35,324 nucleotides of DNA from positions 1-35,324 of the forward strand of contig JAFQEM010000028.1 of assembly GCA_017399035.1 (NCBI GenBank). The letters run 5' to 3'. The stretch's first letter is position 1; each line of letters opens with the position of its first letter. Both the position numbers and the translations under genes were made by a program. This stretch comes from Clostridia bacterium (lineage in GTDB: Bacteria > Bacillota > Clostridia > Christensenellales > Borkfalkiaceae). The notes under the pieces were generated by a model, which had not been told where the DNA came from, ran no database searches, and saw nothing but the letters and a program-made list of their open reading frames with translations. Shown piece after piece: positions 32,698 through 35,324 of the stretch.

Positions 32698-34089
32698 ATG
32701 ACTTATTTGAAAGATAATTTTTTGCTTACTAACAAAACTGCGGAAAAGTTGTATAACGATTACGCTAAAGATATGCCGATATTTGACTATCATTGCCACT
32801 TGCCTGAAACTCAAATTTTGGCAAACGAACAGTTTAACGACGTTTTTGAAATTTGGCTCAAAGGCGACCACTACAAATGGCGTTTAATGCGTAATTACGG
32901 CATTGACGAAGAATTTATTACAGGGGAAAAGAGCAACAAAGAAAAGTTTTTTGCTTATTGCAAAACTTTGGGCACGGCTTTTGGTAACCCCTTATATCAC
33001 TGGTCGCAAGTTGAACTCAAAGAGTTTTTTAATTGCGAAATAGAAATAAATGAAGGTAATGCAGAAACTATTTGGAACTGGTGTAACGACTATATTAAAC
33101 TCAATAAAATTACACCCCAAAGTTTAATAGAAAAATCAAACGTTACGCATATTTTCACAACTAACGAAATTTTTGACGACCTTTCTACCTTTGAAAAGAT
33201 TGCAAAAAAAGATTATAAGTTTAAGGTTATACCTGCTTTCCGTGCTGACAAAATAATGAACGTTGACGCAGTTGGTTATGATAAAACCATTGAAAAACTT
33301 GAGGGTTTGGTTGGCAAAATTAACGGTATTGACGACCTTGAAAACGCAATAGAAACAAGGCTTAAAGAATTTATAAAGGTTGGCACTACGGCGTCAGATA
33401 TCGCATTGCAATGCGTTTATGAAATAACCGATAAAGAAGATGCAGACAAGGTGTTAAAGAGCGCAATCAAAGGCGAAAAAATTACAGAAGATATGGCAAA
33501 AGTGTTCAAAGGATATTTTACTTACTTCCTTTTCAAACTCTATGCAAAATATGACATTAGAACAGAACTTCATATCGGTGCAATGAGAAATAACAACTCA
33601 AAGATGCTTGCTAAACTTGGTCTTGACACTGGTTACGATAGCATTGCAGAAGATAACAGCATTCGCCTTATGTCTAGACTTTTTGACCGCCTTGACCAAG
33701 AAAATTCTTTCCCAAAAACTATAATATTTAACCTTAACCCCAAAATGAATACCGAAATAATGACACTTCTTGGTTGTTTCCAAGATTCAAGCGCAAAGGG
33801 TAAGGTTCAATACGGACCTGCTTGGTGGTTCTTAGATAATAAGGTAGGTATGGAAAAACATTTAGAAGATTTAACGGCAACCGGTCATATTGCAACGTTT
33901 GTTGGTATGCTTACCGATAGTCGTTCACTATTGTCTTACCCAAGACACCATTATTTTAGAAGAATACTTTGCAACTATTTAGGCACTCTTATGGAAAATA
34001 ACGAAATGACACAAGATATCGAACTAGTTGGAAATGTAGTTAAAGACGTGGCTTATAATAACTCTATCAAATATTTTAATATGAAATAA
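32698..34089 (+). CDS. uxaC: Glucuronate isomerase
   Basis: Isomerises D-glucuronate to D-fructuronate and D-galacturonate to D-tagaturonate, first step of the hexuronate pathway, in the cytoplasm. At 463 residues it has the usual family length. Family features are FDYHCHLPETQI (about 29-40, with metal-site His32 and His34), the ELHIGAMRNNN strand (about 285-295) with a further His, AWWFLDNK, and RHHYFRRILCNYLG near the C-terminus. AAGGAG lies 8 bases before the ATG. It is followed after 22 bases by an esterase gene, so the two form a small unit. No uxuA, uxuB, uxaA or kdg genes lie in the window, so the rest of the pathway is elsewhere. It links the locus to uronic-acid-containing polymers. 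Confidence 0.95.
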   Translation: MTYLKDNFLLTNKTAEKLYNDYAKDMPIFDYHCHLPETQILANEQFNDVFEIWLKGDHYKWRLMRNYGIDEEFITGEKSNKEKFFAYCKTLGTAFGNPLYHWSQVELKEFFNCEIEINEGNAETIWNWCNDYIKLNKITPQSLIEKSNVTHIFTTNEIFDDLSTFEKIAKKDYKFKVIPAFRADKIMNVDAVGYDKTIEKLEGLVGKINGIDDLENAIETRLKEFIKVGTTASDIALQCVYEITDKEDADKVLKSAIKGEKITEDMAKVFKGYFTYFLFKLYAKYDIRTELHIGAMRNNNSKMLAKLGLDTGYDSIAEDNSIRLMSRLFDRLDQENSFPKTIIFNLNPKMNTEIMTLLGCFQDSSAKGKVQYGPAWWFLDNKVGMEKHLEDLTATGHIATFVGMLTDSRSLLSYPRHHYFRRILCNYLGTLMENNEMTQDIELVGNVVKDVAYNNSIKYFNMK

Positions 34090-34111
34090 TATTGTTTAAG
34101 AGGTAAAAATT

Positions 34112-35155
34112 ATGATTCACAACGGCGCAATTTGTCATGACACTTTGACAAAGAATACTAAACAAAAACTAGGTTTTAATCAATCGGCTGATTATGATAG
34201 TTGGAAAAATAGCGTTAAAAATAAGTTTATTGAACTTTTTGGTATAGACGTTATTAAAGAAAATATTTGCGAGCCACAGTTTACTATAGAAGAAGAAACT
34301 CAAAAAGAAGGCTATAAACAAATCCGCTTTTCCTTTTATAGTGAAACTGATGCCTACGTTCCGTGCTATCTTCTTATACCTGACGGAATAAAAGGCAAAC
34401 TTCCCGTTATGATAACCTTGCAAGGTCATAATGAAATGGGCTTTCATAGTTCGGTTGGCGACGTGCTTTGTCACGAAACGTTAGATTACGATACGGGTAG
34501 AGGTCAGTTTGCAATTCAAGCGGTAAAGAGTGGATATATTGCCCTTGCGATAGAGCAACGTGGTATGGGCGAACGCAAGGCAACCAACGTTTTTGGTAGA
34601 CGTGTTTCACTCAATAACGGTAATTGCTATTACGAGGCAATGACGGCGTTAACGCTAGGTAGAACTATTCTTGGTGAAAGATGCCACGACGTAAGCCGTG
34701 CAATAGATATGCTTTCAAACTTTGATTGTTGTGATTTAGATAAAATTGCAATAACTGGTAATTCTGGCGGTGGAACAATGTCATATTACGCCGCTTGCTA
34801 TGACGAAAGGATAAAAATTTCAATGCCGTCTTGCGCTTTTTGTGACTATCCTGGTTCAATACTTCATTTTTATCATTGTTCTTGTAACTACGTACCAAAC
34901 GCATTTAGATATTTTGATATGCAAGATTTAAGTTGTCTTATCGCGCCTAGAAATTTAGTTATAGTTGCCGGTAAATACGACACTGCATTTAGAATAGAAG
35001 GTGTTCGCCGTGGATATGAAACGGTAAAACAGGTTTTTGCAAAAGCAGGTGTTCCTGAAAATTGTAAACTTGTTGAAACAGAAAAAGGGCACTGGTGGTG
35101 TCAAGACATAATTTGGAAAGAAATGAAAGAATTAACCGCCAAACTCGGTTGGTAA
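34112..35155 (+). CDS. Alpha/beta-hydrolase esterase, second copy
   Basis: A 347-residue paralogue of the esterase at 22065-23108, similar over its whole length. The triad is again complete: Ser218 in GNSGG, Asp290 in GKYDT and His327 in KGHWWCQD. Shared blocks include KEGY(R/K)QIRF, VPCYLLIP, ITLQGH, TALxLGRTILGER and FxMQDLSCLIAPRNL. The main difference is the region after ITLQGH (about 107-170), which shapes the pocket, so the two may prefer different esters. No signal peptide. It sits 22 bases after uxaC, supporting removal of ester groups from uronate-containing oligosaccharides. A terminator follows within 10 bases. Acetyl-xylan or pectin-acetyl esterase function is inferred, not shown. 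Confidence 0.82.
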   Translation: MIHNGAICHDTLTKNTKQKLGFNQSADYDSWKNSVKNKFIELFGIDVIKENICEPQFTIEEETQKEGYKQIRFSFYSETDAYVPCYLLIPDGIKGKLPVMITLQGHNEMGFHSSVGDVLCHETLDYDTGRGQFAIQAVKSGYIALAIEQRGMGERKATNVFGRRVSLNNGNCYYEAMTALTLGRTILGERCHDVSRAIDMLSNFDCCDLDKIAITGNSGGGTMSYYAACYDERIKISMPSCAFCDYPGSILHFYHCSCNYVPNAFRYFDMQDLSCLIAPRNLVIVAGKYDTAFRIEGVRRGYETVKQVFAKAGVPENCKLVETEKGHWWCQDIIWKEMKELTAKLGW

Positions 35156-35163
35156 ATAAAAAA

Positions 35164-35189
35164 GGGGCGTAAGTTTACGCCCCTTAATT
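35164..35189 (+). terminator. Intrinsic terminator after the second esterase
   Basis: Perfect 9-base arms GGGGCGTAA / TTACGCCCC around GT (35164-35183), followed by a short TTAATT. The T-run is brief, but the position 8 bases after the stop codon fits. Confidence 0.7.
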
Positions 35190-35203
35190 GGTGTAAACAA
35201 TAA

Positions 35204-35324
35204 ACCCCCAGATAGTCTGGGGGTCCAGTAAAGGTTTACCGTTGAGTAAAATCCTCCGTTTGTGTATAATAAAAGTTGCGACCTGCCAGTTGCAACTAAA
35301 AAAACAAACGGAGGATTTATGAAA
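35204..35324 (+). mobile_element. Left end of an IS200/IS605-type insertion sequence, cut by the window edge
   Basis: A perfect 9-bp hairpin ACCCCCAGA / TCTGGGGGT with a 3-base loop (35204-35224) resembles the subterminal hairpin at the left end of Y1-transposase elements. It is followed by perfect 15-base arms (35249-35263 and 35304-35318, core ATCCTCCGTTTGT) that enclose an inner stem AGTTGC / GCAACT (35274-35297). The right arm contains the GGAGG ribosome site of an ORF starting ATG AAA at 35319, presumably tnpA, so the site is hidden in the stem, as known for IS200. Only two codons of the transposase are visible, so the family call rests on the end structure. Confidence 0.65.

Noticed and set aside
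34169-34904. Several minus-strand frames of 67-101 residues opposite the second esterase
   Set aside because: They lie wholly within a conserved gene, have low-complexity composition and no start signals.

Overview
The window looks like chromosomal DNA of a low-GC, Gram-positive, probably anaerobic gut Clostridia-type bacterium. Signs are strong AAGGAG ribosome binding sites, many lipoproteins with a lipobox, CUT1 sugar permeases encoded without their own ATPase, YitT and ECF proteins, and a PyrB-PyrI pair. A finer taxonomic call is not possible from sequence reading alone. A conspicuous habit of this genome is ACGT at codon boundaries (Asn/Asp/Tyr before Val written with C-ending codons) despite the low GC.

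Layout: (1) 1-1731, the end of a pyrimidine operon, pyrE (cut by the window edge)-pyrB-pyrI, closed by a bidirectional terminator. (2) 2021-3255, a leftward AraC-family regulator and a regulatory intergenic region. That region holds a fully consensus promoter for the regulator, apparently giving a leaderless mRNA, a weak extended -10 promoter for the next operon, and a 25-bp direct repeat (22/25) next to each promoter. (3) 3256-17655, one long rightward run: GH28, a large solute-binding lipoprotein, two CUT1 permeases, a 1467-residue secreted Ig/lectin-like protein, a DUF4838 lipoprotein and two Ig-like lipoproteins. Three hairpins separate GH28 from the binding protein. (4) 17656-21836, a separately led unit: a structured leader with two GAAA-tetraloop hairpins, a 1017-residue secreted repeat protein, a 41-residue peptide gene, a strong terminator and a small repeat lipoprotein. 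(5) 21837-27730, intracellular sugar enzymes: an alpha/beta-hydrolase esterase, a GH20-like protein, and two tandem GH39-like proteins of equal length, the second lacking all the recognisable active-site residues. (6) 27731-32653, mostly housekeeping genes with well-formed sigma-A promoters: ECF S component, cyclophilin, CapA-like protein, metallophosphoesterase, YitT protein. (7) 32654-35155, uxaC plus a second copy of the esterase. (8) 35204-35324, the left end of an IS200/IS605-type element running off the window.

Interpretation: the sugar genes form a plant-polysaccharide (uronic-acid-containing pectin or xylan) utilisation region. The enzymes GH28, GH20-like, GH39-like, both esterases and UxaC have no signal peptide, whereas the transporter binding protein, DUF4838 protein and Ig/lectin-like proteins are exported. 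This suggests capture of large oligosaccharides at the surface, import by the ABC transporter, and trimming, deacylation and uronate isomerisation inside the cell. The exact substrate cannot be fixed from sequence alone.
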